Below are positions 1-5,286 of a DNA stretch of 6,109 nt, in pieces. Under the pieces are notes generated by a model that worked only from the letters and a program-made list of their open reading frames with translations, searched no databases and had not been told where the DNA came from. Source of the DNA: an uncultured Eubacteriales bacterium (GTDB lineage Bacteria; Bacillota; Clostridia; Christensenellales; UBA1242); the NCBI GenBank assembly GCA_958420145.1, contig CATZIR010000042.1:1-6109 (forward strand), in the 5' to 3' direction. The position numbers were made by a program, and so were the translations under genes. Numbering within the stretch: position 1 is the first letter of the stretch; each line of letters starts with the position of its first letter.

Positions 1-233
1 TTGAATTTGAACAAATTGCGTTAATTCCACTTAACAACTCAGTGTATGTTCTACTAAAACCAGTTGATAAAATGGAAGGTGTAGGCGACGACGAAGCAGT
101 TGTTTTTGAACTTGTAGACGATGCAGAAAATGGTGACACTCTAAATATCGTTATGGAAGAAGAAGTTGTTAACCAAGTATTCGACGAATACAAGAAAATG
201 ATTGAAGCAGACGGAAACAAAGACGCAAAATAG
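1..233 (+). CDS. DUF1292 (YrzB-like) family protein, 3' part only
   Basis: The reading frame is open from the window edge (first full codon at 3) to a TAG at 231-233, showing 76 C-terminal residues; the true start lies upstream. The visible protein is small and acidic. It begins EFEQIALIPL, then has a beta-rich stretch with YVLLKPVDKMEG and DDEAVVFELVDD, and ends in an acidic helix (VVNQVFDEYKKMIEAD). This pattern fits the DUF1292 family (B. subtilis YrzB type), whose biochemical role is unknown. In Firmicutes the gene usually sits just downstream of the Holliday-junction nuclease gene ruvX/yqgF, so that gene may lie to the left (inference). A GTG at 42 would give a 63-residue protein, but it falls inside the conserved domain and has no Shine-Dalgarno sequence before it, so it is not the start. 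A strong terminator follows 12 nt after the stop. Family assignment is fairly sure; function is not. Confidence 0.8.
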   Translation, partial: EFEQIALIPLNNSVYVLLKPVDKMEGVGDDEAVVFELVDDAENGDTLNIVMEEEVVNQVFDEYKKMIEADGNKDAK

Positions 234-245
234 TTTATAAAACTT

Positions 246-276
246 AAAAGCACGATTATCATATCGTGCTTTTTTG
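246..276 (+). terminator. Rho-independent terminator after the DUF1292 gene
   Basis: AAAAGCACGAT (246-256) pairs perfectly with ATCGTGCTTTT (263-273) around a 6-nt loop, and a T-run continues to 275. It starts 12 nt after the DUF1292 stop and ends 37 nt before the ABC-F start codon. It probably ends the upstream operon. It could also reduce readthrough into the ABC-F gene, since no strong promoter is visible between the hairpin and that gene. Confidence 0.9.
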
Positions 277-312
277 TGTTCAAATTCATATTGCTTTTCA
301 AAGCGAGGTAAT

Positions 313-1824
313 ATGTTTGAAATAAACAATATCAAAAAAGAATTTGCAGATAAACTGCTCTTTGAAAACTTTTCCACTACAATTTATGATGGAGAAAAAA
401 TTGGCATTGTCGGTTATAACGGCAGTGGAAAAAGCACACTACTAAATGTTATCAGTGGACAAGAAAACTTAGACTGTGGCACTATTAAAACCAGTAACAA
501 AAACATAGGTTACCTAAAACAAATTTCTTCATACTCAACCGAAGAATTTTTGTCTATGTGTGAAAATTTAGCCTACATTAACGACTTTTTGAAATTAAAG
601 AGTGAACTAAACCTAGATAGCAACTTAGCGTTTACAAAAGAAAGGCTAAATAACCTATCTTTTGGCGAAAAAACAAAACTAATGCTTGCTAGTATTTTAG
701 CCAAAAATCCAGATGTTTTGCTCCTAGACGAACCCACAAACCACTTGGACCAAAATGGAATTGATTGGTTAATTAAAACGATAAATTCGCTTGAAATTAC
801 TGTCATAGTTGTCTCGCACGACAGATACTTTTTGAATCAAGTCGTAAACAAAATTTTTGAAATAGAAAATGGCAAGATAACTGAATTTTATGGTAACTAC
901 GACGACTATGCATTGCAAAAACAAGAGAGAGTAAATCACGCCAGCAAGTTGTATCAAGAAAAGTTAAAAGAAAACAAAAAAGTAGAGAACCAAGTTAATA
1001 AACTTAGGGAATACACTAATAAACTTGAAAGAGCCACAAAAAGAGATGGCTCGTCCGATAGGCGAAGCAAAGGCTATAAAAACTCTGTTCAAGCAAAGGT
1101 TAAAAAACTTGCAAAACAAACGCAAGCCAAGGCTAATAGGCTGGAAAAAATGTATCAAGACCTTGGAGAAAAGCCAAAACAAAACAGGGAAATTTACTAC
1201 GCACTAACAGAAGATAAAGTTGGTAGCAAAGTGCTAATAGAAGTAAAAAATCTCACCAAAAAGTTTGGAGAGAATGTCATTTTAGAAGATGTAAATTTTA
1301 CGGTCGAATCGGGCGATAAAATTGCACTTAGTGGCACAAACGGTAGTGGAAAAACAACGCTAATCAAAATTATGCTTGGCTTAGACAAAGACTACTTAGG
1401 CGAAGTGTGGTTGTCTCCGTCGGTCAAAATTGCGTATCTTAAGCAAGATGTTTTAGACTTAGATGAAAATTTGACCGTTTCTCAAATGGCAAAAAAAGGT
1501 GGCGACCACGCCTATGTTACGCAGTTTCTATCAAATCTAGCAAATATGGGAATGACTAAACAAATTTTTGATAGAAAAATCTCGACCTTATCGCTTGGCG
1601 AGAGAATGAGATTAAAATTGTGTGAAATGGTTCTAACTGACTATAACTTGCTTATTTTAGATGAACCAACCAATCATTTAGACCTACACAATAGAGTTTT
1701 TTTAGAGAAGATTTTAGGAGACTATAAAGGCTCGCTAATACTAGTTAGTCATGATAAAAATTTATGCCAAAAAGTTTGCAATAAAACACTAAAAATAACA
1801 AACAAAAATATAGTCAAATCTTAA
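313..1824 (+). CDS. ABC-F family ATPase (ribosome-associated; resistance or housekeeping subtype unresolved)
   Basis: A 503-residue soluble protein with two fused ABC ATPase domains and no membrane segment, which is the hallmark of the ABC-F family. ABC-F proteins bind the ribosomal E site and act on the peptidyl-transferase region, either as translation factors (EttA/Uup/YbiT types) or as antibiotic-protection proteins (Vga/Lsa/VmlR types). Domain 1 has Walker A GYNGSGKS (34-41), Q-loop GYLKQ (66-70), signature LSFGEK (115-120), Walker B plus EPTNHLD (134-146) and switch SHD (168-170). Residues about 205-305 form a charged, coiled-coil-like interdomain linker rich in Lys, Arg and Glu. Domain 2 has Walker A GTNGSGKT (341-348), AYLKQ (374-378), LSLGER (426-431), LDEPTNHLD (449-457) and SHD (479-481). 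Both catalytic glutamates (E140, E451) are present, so it should hydrolyse ATP. I chose ATG 313 because GAGG at 305-308 precedes it. The in-frame TTG at 274 lies in the terminator T-run and lacks a binding site. The length is nearer the compact resistance-type proteins than the longer Uup/YdiF types, but no long C-terminal extension or decisive motif fixes the subtype. Confidence 0.93.
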   Translation: MFEINNIKKEFADKLLFENFSTTIYDGEKIGIVGYNGSGKSTLLNVISGQENLDCGTIKTSNKNIGYLKQISSYSTEEFLSMCENLAYINDFLKLKSELNLDSNLAFTKERLNNLSFGEKTKLMLASILAKNPDVLLLDEPTNHLDQNGIDWLIKTINSLEITVIVVSHDRYFLNQVVNKIFEIENGKITEFYGNYDDYALQKQERVNHASKLYQEKLKENKKVENQVNKLREYTNKLERATKRDGSSDRRSKGYKNSVQAKVKKLAKQTQAKANRLEKMYQDLGEKPKQNREIYYALTEDKVGSKVLIEVKNLTKKFGENVILEDVNFTVESGDKIALSGTNGSGKTTLIKIMLGLDKDYLGEVWLSPSVKIAYLKQDVLDLDENLTVSQMAKKGGDHAYVTQFLSNLANMGMTKQIFDRKISTLSLGERMRLKLCEMVLTDYNLLILDEPTNHLDLHNRVFLEKILGDYKGSLILVSHDKNLCQKVCNKTLKITNKNIVKS

Positions 1825-1860
1825 CAAAAAATCACGGCAAAATTTGCTGTGATTTTTTGT
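1824..1860 (+). terminator. Rho-independent terminator after the ABC-F gene
   Basis: The hairpin begins at the last base of the ABC-F stop codon. AAAAAATCAC (1826-1835) pairs with GTGATTTTTT (1849-1858), a G-T wobble (1836/1848) follows, and GCAA/TTGC closes a small apical loop. The A-run before and T-run after mean it could work on both strands. It insulates the ABC-F gene from the rpsB promoter that starts about 10 nt later. Confidence 0.9.
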
Positions 1861-1869
1861 AAAAAATGA

Positions 1870-1898
1870 TTGCATTTTATCTAAATATATGTTATTAT
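1870..1898 (+). promoter_or_regulatory. Extended -10 promoter for rpsB-tsf
   Basis: TATTAT (1893-1898, one mismatch to TATAAT) is preceded by TGT at 1890-1892, giving an extended -10 element. A partial -35, TTGCAT (1870-1875), lies exactly 17 nt upstream. The site falls between the ABC-F terminator and the structured leader, as expected for a housekeeping sigma-A-type promoter. Transcription would start near 1905, giving a leader of about 110 nt. An overlapping TATACT (1896-1901) is an alternative -10. Confidence 0.75.
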
Positions 1899-1917
1899 AC
1901 TATGTTTCAAAATACAC

Positions 1918-2010
1918 ACTTAGGGTATATTTACAAGCCGTTGCCTTGAAAACAAGGTTGTTTGTAGAGTTCTAAAACGCCTAAGGAGGCTTAAAAACAA
2001 GGAGGATTAA
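1918..2010 (+). promoter_or_regulatory. Structured 5' leader of rpsB, candidate ribosomal-protein autoregulatory RNA
   Basis: Several pairings are visible. CTTAGG (1919-1924) matches CCTAAG (1980-1985) as a 6-bp closing stem. Inside it lies a bulged hairpin: TACAA (1932-1936) with TTGTA (1962-1966), an internal loop, then CCTTG (1944-1948) with CAAGG (1953-1957) around an AAAA loop. GCCT (1979-1982) and AGGC (1987-1990) can form a competing small hairpin. Leaders of rpsB-tsf operons are known to mediate feedback by S2 in enterobacteria. A similar role here is inference, since I cannot match this sequence to a described leader class. Confidence 0.5.
1983..2005 (+). promoter_or_regulatory. Tandem Shine-Dalgarno sequences before rpsB
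   Basis: AAGGAGG occurs twice, at 1983-1989 and 1999-2005. The second lies 12 nt before the rpsB ATG (2018) and is the probable working site, with spacing on the long side. The first is 28 nt from the ATG, has no start codon of its own, and is partly included in the leader stems (CCTAAG and AGGC). Confidence 0.7.
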
Positions 2011-2017
2011 ATTTTTT

Positions 2018-2941
2018 ATGTCAGTTATTTCTATGAAACAATTACTAGAAGCAGGTGTTCACTTTGGACATCAAACAAGAAAATGGAACCCAAAAATGGC
2101 TAAGTACATTTTCACAGCAAGAAATGATATTCATGTTATCAATCTTGAACAAACTGTTGAACTTATCGACAGTGCCTATGCTTATGTTAAAGAACAAGCA
2201 GCAGCAGGTAAAACATTCCTATTTGTAGGAACAAAAAAACAAGCACAAGATGCTATTAAAGAAGAAGCAGAAAGATGTGGTATGTATTACATCAACTCTC
2301 GTTGGCTTGGTGGCACACTAACAAACTTCAAGACTATCCGTTCTAGAATTGATAGACTTAACAAACTAAACGCTATGGAAAAAACAGGCGAGTTTGACCT
2401 TCTTCCTAAAAAAGAAGTTGCAGAACTTAAAAAAGAACAAGACAAACTAAACAAATTCTTGGGTGGAATCAAAGATATGACAAAACTTCCAGATGTCATT
2501 ATCGTAGTTGACTCTAAGAAAGAACACATTTGTGTTAAAGAAGCAAGAGCGCTTCATATTCCAGTAGTTGGTCTTATCGACACAAACTGTGACCCAGACT
2601 ACATTGACGTAGTTATTCCAGCAAACGACGATGCAATTCGTTCAGTAAAATTGATTATCGGTGCTATGGCTGACGCTATTATCGAAGCAAGAGAAGGCGA
2701 AGAAGCAGTTACTGCATCTAAATCACAAGAAGAAGAAACTGTAGACATGAACACAGTTTTGGAAGAAATCAAGGCAGAAGAAAAAATCGAAGAAGCCGAA
2801 GAAAAGAAACCTGCAAAAAAATCTGCTAAAAAACCAGCAAAAGAAGTTAAGACAGAAGAAGTAAAAGAAGAAGTTAAGGCAGAAGAACCTGCTGAAGAAC
2901 CAAAGAAAAAAGCAACAAGAAAAACAAAAAAGGCTGAATAA
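2018..2941 (+). CDS. rpsB: 30S ribosomal protein S2 with long charged C-terminal tail
   Basis: This encodes ribosomal protein S2, a late-assembling protein of the small subunit that sits on its solvent side between head and body and contributes to S1 attachment in many bacteria. The start [20 protein letters not shown] is typical, followed by [12 protein letters not shown] (21-32) and [11 protein letters not shown] (94-104). Residues 158-182, from PDVIIVVD to ALHIP, fit the second S2 PROSITE pattern with Pro158, Asp165, Glu169 and Glu175 in register. The conserved fold ends near residue 225 ([15 protein letters not shown]). The total of 307 residues is well above the roughly 230-260 of typical S2. 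The extra part (about 228-307) is low-complexity Lys/Glu/Ala/Pro with repeated KKPAK, EEVK and AEEPAEE units and a very basic end. The gene is first in an operon with tsf, with a tandem TAATAA stop and 13 nt before the tsf ATG. Its codon use looks like that of a highly expressed gene. Identity is essentially certain. Confidence 0.98.
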   Translation: MSVISMKQLLEAGVHFGHQTRKWNPKMAKYIFTARNDIHVINLEQTVELIDSAYAYVKEQAAAGKTFLFVGTKKQAQDAIKEEAERCGMYYINSRWLGGTLTNFKTIRSRIDRLNKLNAMEKTGEFDLLPKKEVAELKKEQDKLNKFLGGIKDMTKLPDVIIVVDSKKEHICVKEARALHIPVVGLIDTNCDPDYIDVVIPANDDAIRSVKLIIGAMADAIIEAREGEEAVTASKSQEEETVDMNTVLEEIKAEEKIEEAEEKKPAKKSAKKPAKEVKTEEVKEEVKAEEPAEEPKKKATRKTKKAE

Positions 2942-2954
2942 TAAGGAGAAAATT

Positions 2955-3602
2955 ATGTTTACAGCACAAGATATTGTTAAACTAAGAGAAAAAACAGGTG
3001 CAGGTATGATGGACTGCAAAAATGCTCTTAAAGAATGCGATGGCAACATGGACAAAGCCATTGACTACCTAAGAGAAAAAGGAATTGCAAAGGCTGCTAA
3101 AAAAGCAGACGGAATTGCAGCAGAAGGCGTTGTAGAAAGTTACATCCATATGGGTGGAAAAATCGGCGTTTTGGTAGAAGTTAACTGTGAAACAGACTTC
3201 GTTGCTCGTTCAGATGCGTTCAAAACTCTTGTTAAAGACATTGCTATGCAAATTGCAGCACAAAGCCCAAAATGCGTTCGTAGAGAAGAAGCAAATATGG
3301 CTGATGTTGAAAAAGAAAGAGAAATTATGCGTGCAGAAGTTCTTAACGAAGGCAAACCAGCAGCAGTTGTTGATAGAATTGTTGATGGAAAAATCAACAA
3401 ATACTACAGCGAAATTTGCTTGATGGAACAACCATTCATTAAAGACCCATCAAAAACAATCACAGAAGTTATTAACGAAGCAGTTTTATCTATCGGTGAA
3501 AAAATCACAGTTAGAAGATTTGTTCGTTACGAAATGGGCGAAGGTCTAGAAAAAAGACACGATAACTTTGCAGAAGAAGTTATGAGCCAAATGAAAAAAT
3601 AA
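2955..3602 (+). CDS. tsf: Translation elongation factor Ts (short form)
   Basis: EF-Ts is the guanine-nucleotide exchange factor that releases GDP from EF-Tu so that it can reload with GTP and aminoacyl-tRNA. The N-terminal UBA-like domain (about 1-45) contains LREKTGAGMMDCKNAL (10-25). The core carries VNCETDFVAR (76-85), whose TDFVAR motif lies in the region that contacts EF-Tu. A short C-terminal region ends in RFVRYEMGEGLEKR and an amphipathic helix. At 215 residues it is much shorter than the approximately 280-300-residue forms of E. coli and Bacillus. It is close to the single-core-repeat form known from Thermus, so one of the two duplicated core subdomains seems absent. AAGGAG (2943-2948) lies 6 nt before the ATG. 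The gene is co-transcribed with rpsB and is followed by a strong terminator. Confidence 0.97.
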   Translation: MFTAQDIVKLREKTGAGMMDCKNALKECDGNMDKAIDYLREKGIAKAAKKADGIAAEGVVESYIHMGGKIGVLVEVNCETDFVARSDAFKTLVKDIAMQIAAQSPKCVRREEANMADVEKEREIMRAEVLNEGKPAAVVDRIVDGKINKYYSEICLMEQPFIKDPSKTITEVINEAVLSIGEKITVRRFVRYEMGEGLEKRHDNFAEEVMSQMKK

Positions 3603-3626
3603 TTTGTGAAATAATGGACTTATTAT

Positions 3627-3658
3627 AAAAATCTACCTACTAATTGGGTAGATTTTTT
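3627..3658 (+). terminator. Rho-independent terminator after rpsB-tsf
   Basis: AAAAATCTACC (3627-3637) pairs perfectly with GGTAGATTTTT (3647-3657), and T3638/G3646 can add a wobble pair. The loop is about 7 nt, and the T-run (3653-3658) forms the tail. It starts 24 nt after the tsf stop and closes the operon at the point where pyrH usually follows. Confidence 0.93.
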
Positions 3659-3719
3659 GTTTTATAGTTTTATTGTTCTAATTTGGAATTTGCATAAAAA
3701 AGTCACAGTGCAATGGCTT

Positions 3720-3744
3720 GCAAATAGTTTTCTTTTGCTTTTTT
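3720..3744 (+). terminator. Weak terminator-like hairpin in the tsf-frr gap
   Basis: GCAAA (3720-3724) pairs with TTTGC (3734-3738) around a 9-nt loop and is followed directly by TTTTTT. Five pairs is weak, so this may be a chance structure in A+T-rich DNA or a back-up for the stronger terminator at 3627-3658. Confidence 0.25.
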
Positions 3745-3823
3745 ATGTAATCATTTTTGGCAAAGTTGTAAAAATAAAAATAGTTTTGCTAAGTATAAGT
3801 GCTGTATTTCTACTTTTTTAGCG

Positions 3824-3854
3824 AGCAACAGCATATTATCGTTTGCTTTTTTTT
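3824..3854 (+). terminator. Weak terminator-like hairpin upstream of the frr promoter
   Basis: AGCAAC (3824-3829) pairs with G3841 and TTGCT (3843-3847) with one bulged T, and a run of eight T (3847-3854) overlaps the 3' end. It lies just before the proposed frr -10 box, so it could insulate frr from upstream readthrough. The stem is short and the call is tentative. Confidence 0.3.
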
Positions 3855-3876
3855 ATATTTTTTAATAAAATATAAT
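3847..3876 (+). promoter_or_regulatory. Probable promoter for frr-uppS-cdsA
   Basis: A perfect TATAAT at 3871-3876 lies 26 nt before the frr ATG, so transcription would start near 3883 with a leader of about 20 nt. The -35 region is only a T-tract (about 3847-3853), with no good TTGACA at 16-18 nt. A closer TATTAT (3881-3886) would start transcription too near the ribosome binding site. A promoter is expected here because tsf ends in a strong terminator. Confidence 0.5.
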
Positions 3877-3902
3877 TACTTATTATAAAAGGGAGAAAAT
3901 TT

Positions 3903-4472
3903 ATGAAATATCAATCAAAACAAGAAGCATTTGATGCCTATAAAATAGGACTAGAAAAGGTTATCGAACACTTTAAGAGCGAACTAGCAGTAGTTAGAGC
4001 AGGTAGAGCAAATCCAAAGATTTTGGACAGAGTTATGGTAGACTACTATGGTTCTCAAACACCACTAAACCAAATGAGCAACATCACAGTTCCAGAACCA
4101 AGAAGTTTGCTTGTTAATGTTTGGGACATGAGTGCGTTCAAAGATGTTATCAAGGCTCTAAACGAAGCAAACCTAGGTGTTAATGTTAGTGATGACGGAA
4201 GAAGCATTCGTTTAACATTCCCACAACTAACACAAGACAGAAGATTAGAACTTGTTAAAAACATCAAAAAAACAGCCGAAGAAAACAGAATTTCACTTCG
4301 TAACGAAAGAAGAGAGATTATGGACGAACTAAAAGACCAAAAGAAAAACAACATAATAACCGAAGACGAACAAGCAGGTGCTGAAAAAGAAGTTCAAAAA
4401 ATTCTAGATAGTTACAACGAAAAAATTGAGCAACTTCTTGAGCAAAAAGAAAAAGAAATTATGGAACTTTAA
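3903..4472 (+). CDS. frr: Ribosome recycling factor
   Basis: RRF works with EF-G to split the post-termination ribosome into subunits and free mRNA and tRNA. The 189-residue length matches the family (185 in E. coli). Helical domain I is built from residues about 1-30 and 105-189. Domain II carries VRAGRANPKIL (31-41), YYGSQTPLNQ (48-57) and ITVPEPRSLLVNVWD (61-75). The SDDGRSIRL stretch (96-104), LTQDRRLELVK (109-119) and RNERRE (133-138) are strongly conserved in RRF; Arg133 corresponds to the arginine essential for function in E. coli (family knowledge). It ends with the usual QKEKEIMEL. VWD replaces the more common PWD in domain II, a mild change. GGGAG (3891-3895) lies 7 nt before the ATG. 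In most bacteria pyrH is directly upstream; here there is a 300-nt gap instead. There is no clear terminator before uppS. Confidence 0.98.
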   Translation: MKYQSKQEAFDAYKIGLEKVIEHFKSELAVVRAGRANPKILDRVMVDYYGSQTPLNQMSNITVPEPRSLLVNVWDMSAFKDVIKALNEANLGVNVSDDGRSIRLTFPQLTQDRRLELVKNIKKTAEENRISLRNERREIMDELKDQKKNNIITEDEQAGAEKEVQKILDSYNEKIEQLLEQKEKEIMEL

Positions 4473-4475
4473 TAA

Positions 4476-4524
4476 CTAAAACTTATCAATAGCAAAAAAT
4501 GTCGATATGTGCATAAGTTATTAG
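4476..4524 (+). repeat. Inverted repeat in the frr-uppS spacer
   Basis: CTAAAACTTAT (4476-4486) pairs with ATAAGTT-A-TTAG (4513-4524): 11 base pairs with one bulged A (4520) across a 26-nt loop. A T-run (4531-4536) follows 6 nt later, so it is not a classical terminator. It fills much of the 80-nt gap between frr and uppS and could be an mRNA processing or attenuation element. Chance pairing in A+T-rich sequence remains possible. Confidence 0.35.
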
Positions 4525-4552
4525 TGAAATATTTTTTGTTATTAGGAGTTTT

Positions 4553-5278
4553 ATGGGACTATTTAAAAAGAAAAAACAACATGTAGATTTGACTAAATTG
4601 CCTTACCACATCGCATTTATTATCGATGGTAATGGCAGATGGGCAAAACTAAGGGGACTTCCACGCACAGCAGGGCATAGGCAAGGCGTTATAGCGGTTA
4701 AAAATACAATAAATAATTGCTATGATTTAGGTATAAAAGAAGTTTCATTTTTTTGCTTTTCAACAGAGAATTGGAACAGACCAAAAGACGAGATAGACGC
4801 ACTTTTTGGTATGCTTAGAGACTTTATTAACGACGATGTTATGCCATACAAAGAAAAAGGCATAAAATTCATAGTTAGTGGAGATATTTCAAAACTTCCA
4901 GCCGACCTAGTTAGTTCTATCGACAACGCAGTGGAAAAGACTAAAGAGTGCCAAAAAATGCTAGTTAATTTGTGCATAAATTATGGTGGCAGATTTGACA
5001 TTTTGCGTGCTGTGAACACACTCCTTAATGAGAAAAAAGAGAGCGTAACCTATAAAGAGTTTGAAAACGCACTTTTCACCCACCAAATGCACGAACTTGA
5101 CCTTGTTGTTAGAACCAGTGGAGAACAAAGAATTAGCAACTTTATGCTATACCAAATGGCGTATGCAGAACTATATTTTACTAAAACATATTGGCCAGAT
5201 TTTGATAAAAAAGCACTAAACGAAGCCTTGATAGACTTTCAGTCACGAAATAGGCGTTTTGGTGCTATTAAAGAGTAG
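4553..5278 (+). CDS. uppS: Isoprenyl transferase (undecaprenyl diphosphate synthase)
   Basis: This cis-prenyltransferase condenses isopentenyl diphosphate units onto farnesyl diphosphate to make the C55 lipid carrier used for peptidoglycan and other wall polymers. The 241-residue length is typical. After a short basic N-terminus comes HIAFIIDGNGRWAKLRGLPR (19-38), which holds the catalytic Asp25 and the diphosphate-binding loop, then GHRQGV (41-46). FCFSTENWNRP (67-77), INYGGRFDI (142-150) and VVRTSGEQRISNF (185-197) follow, then the AYAELYF (203-209) and W214-P215 region. GGRFDI has Asp where Glu is commoner, a conservative change. All substrate-binding arginines I can recognise are present. 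The ATG follows AGGAG (4544-4548) at a short 4-nt spacing. It lies 80 nt after frr and 8 nt before cdsA. Confidence 0.97.
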   Translation: MGLFKKKKQHVDLTKLPYHIAFIIDGNGRWAKLRGLPRTAGHRQGVIAVKNTINNCYDLGIKEVSFFCFSTENWNRPKDEIDALFGMLRDFINDDVMPYKEKGIKFIVSGDISKLPADLVSSIDNAVEKTKECQKMLVNLCINYGGRFDILRAVNTLLNEKKESVTYKEFENALFTHQMHELDLVVRTSGEQRISNFMLYQMAYAELYFTKTYWPDFDKKALNEALIDFQSRNRRFGAIKE

Positions 5279-5281
5279 GAG
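5277..5281 (+). promoter_or_regulatory. cdsA ribosome binding site overlapping the uppS stop
   Basis: AGGAG at 5277-5281 includes the last two bases of the uppS TAG stop and lies 5 nt before the cdsA ATG (5287). The arrangement suggests translational coupling between uppS and cdsA. Confidence 0.7.
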
Positions 5282-5286
5282 AAATT

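Larger units (their letters stand above)
3603..3902 (+). other. 300-nt gene-free gap between tsf and frr
   Basis: Apart from the terminator at 3627-3658 and the probable promoter near 3871, I see no gene on either strand. No frame has UMP-kinase-like residues, even as fragments. The sequence is extremely A+T-rich and has repeated small elements. AAATAGTTTT occurs at 3722-3731 and 3778-3787. GCAAA/TTTGC pairs occur at 3720-3724 with 3734-3738 and at 3760-3764 with 3785-3789. TTTGC followed by a long T-run occurs near 3734 and 3843. TGCTGT (3800-3805) matches ACAGCA (3828-3833) across a 22-nt loop. It may simply be a decayed spacer; a small RNA is possible but unsupported. Confidence 0.6.

Noticed and set aside
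274..312. Upstream TTG start that would add 13 residues to the ABC-F protein
   Set aside because: It lies in the terminator T-run and lacks a Shine-Dalgarno sequence. ATG 313 has GAGG just upstream and gives the normal N-terminus beginning MFEINNIKKEF.
2723..3061. 112-codon open frame on the minus strand, opposite the S2 tail and the start of tsf
   Set aside because: Its Phe/Leu/Ser-rich product is simply the reverse complement of the purine-rich Lys/Glu codons in rpsB. It has no ribosome binding site or recognisable motifs.
3187..3423. Alternative-frame open stretches inside tsf on both strands
   Set aside because: They overlap a clear EF-Ts gene, have no ribosome binding sites and encode no recognisable domain.
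4473..4552. Separate promoter for uppS in the frr-uppS spacer
   Set aside because: Only partial -10-like strings (such as CATAAG at 4512-4517) are present, without a spaced -35; readthrough from frr is the simpler explanation.
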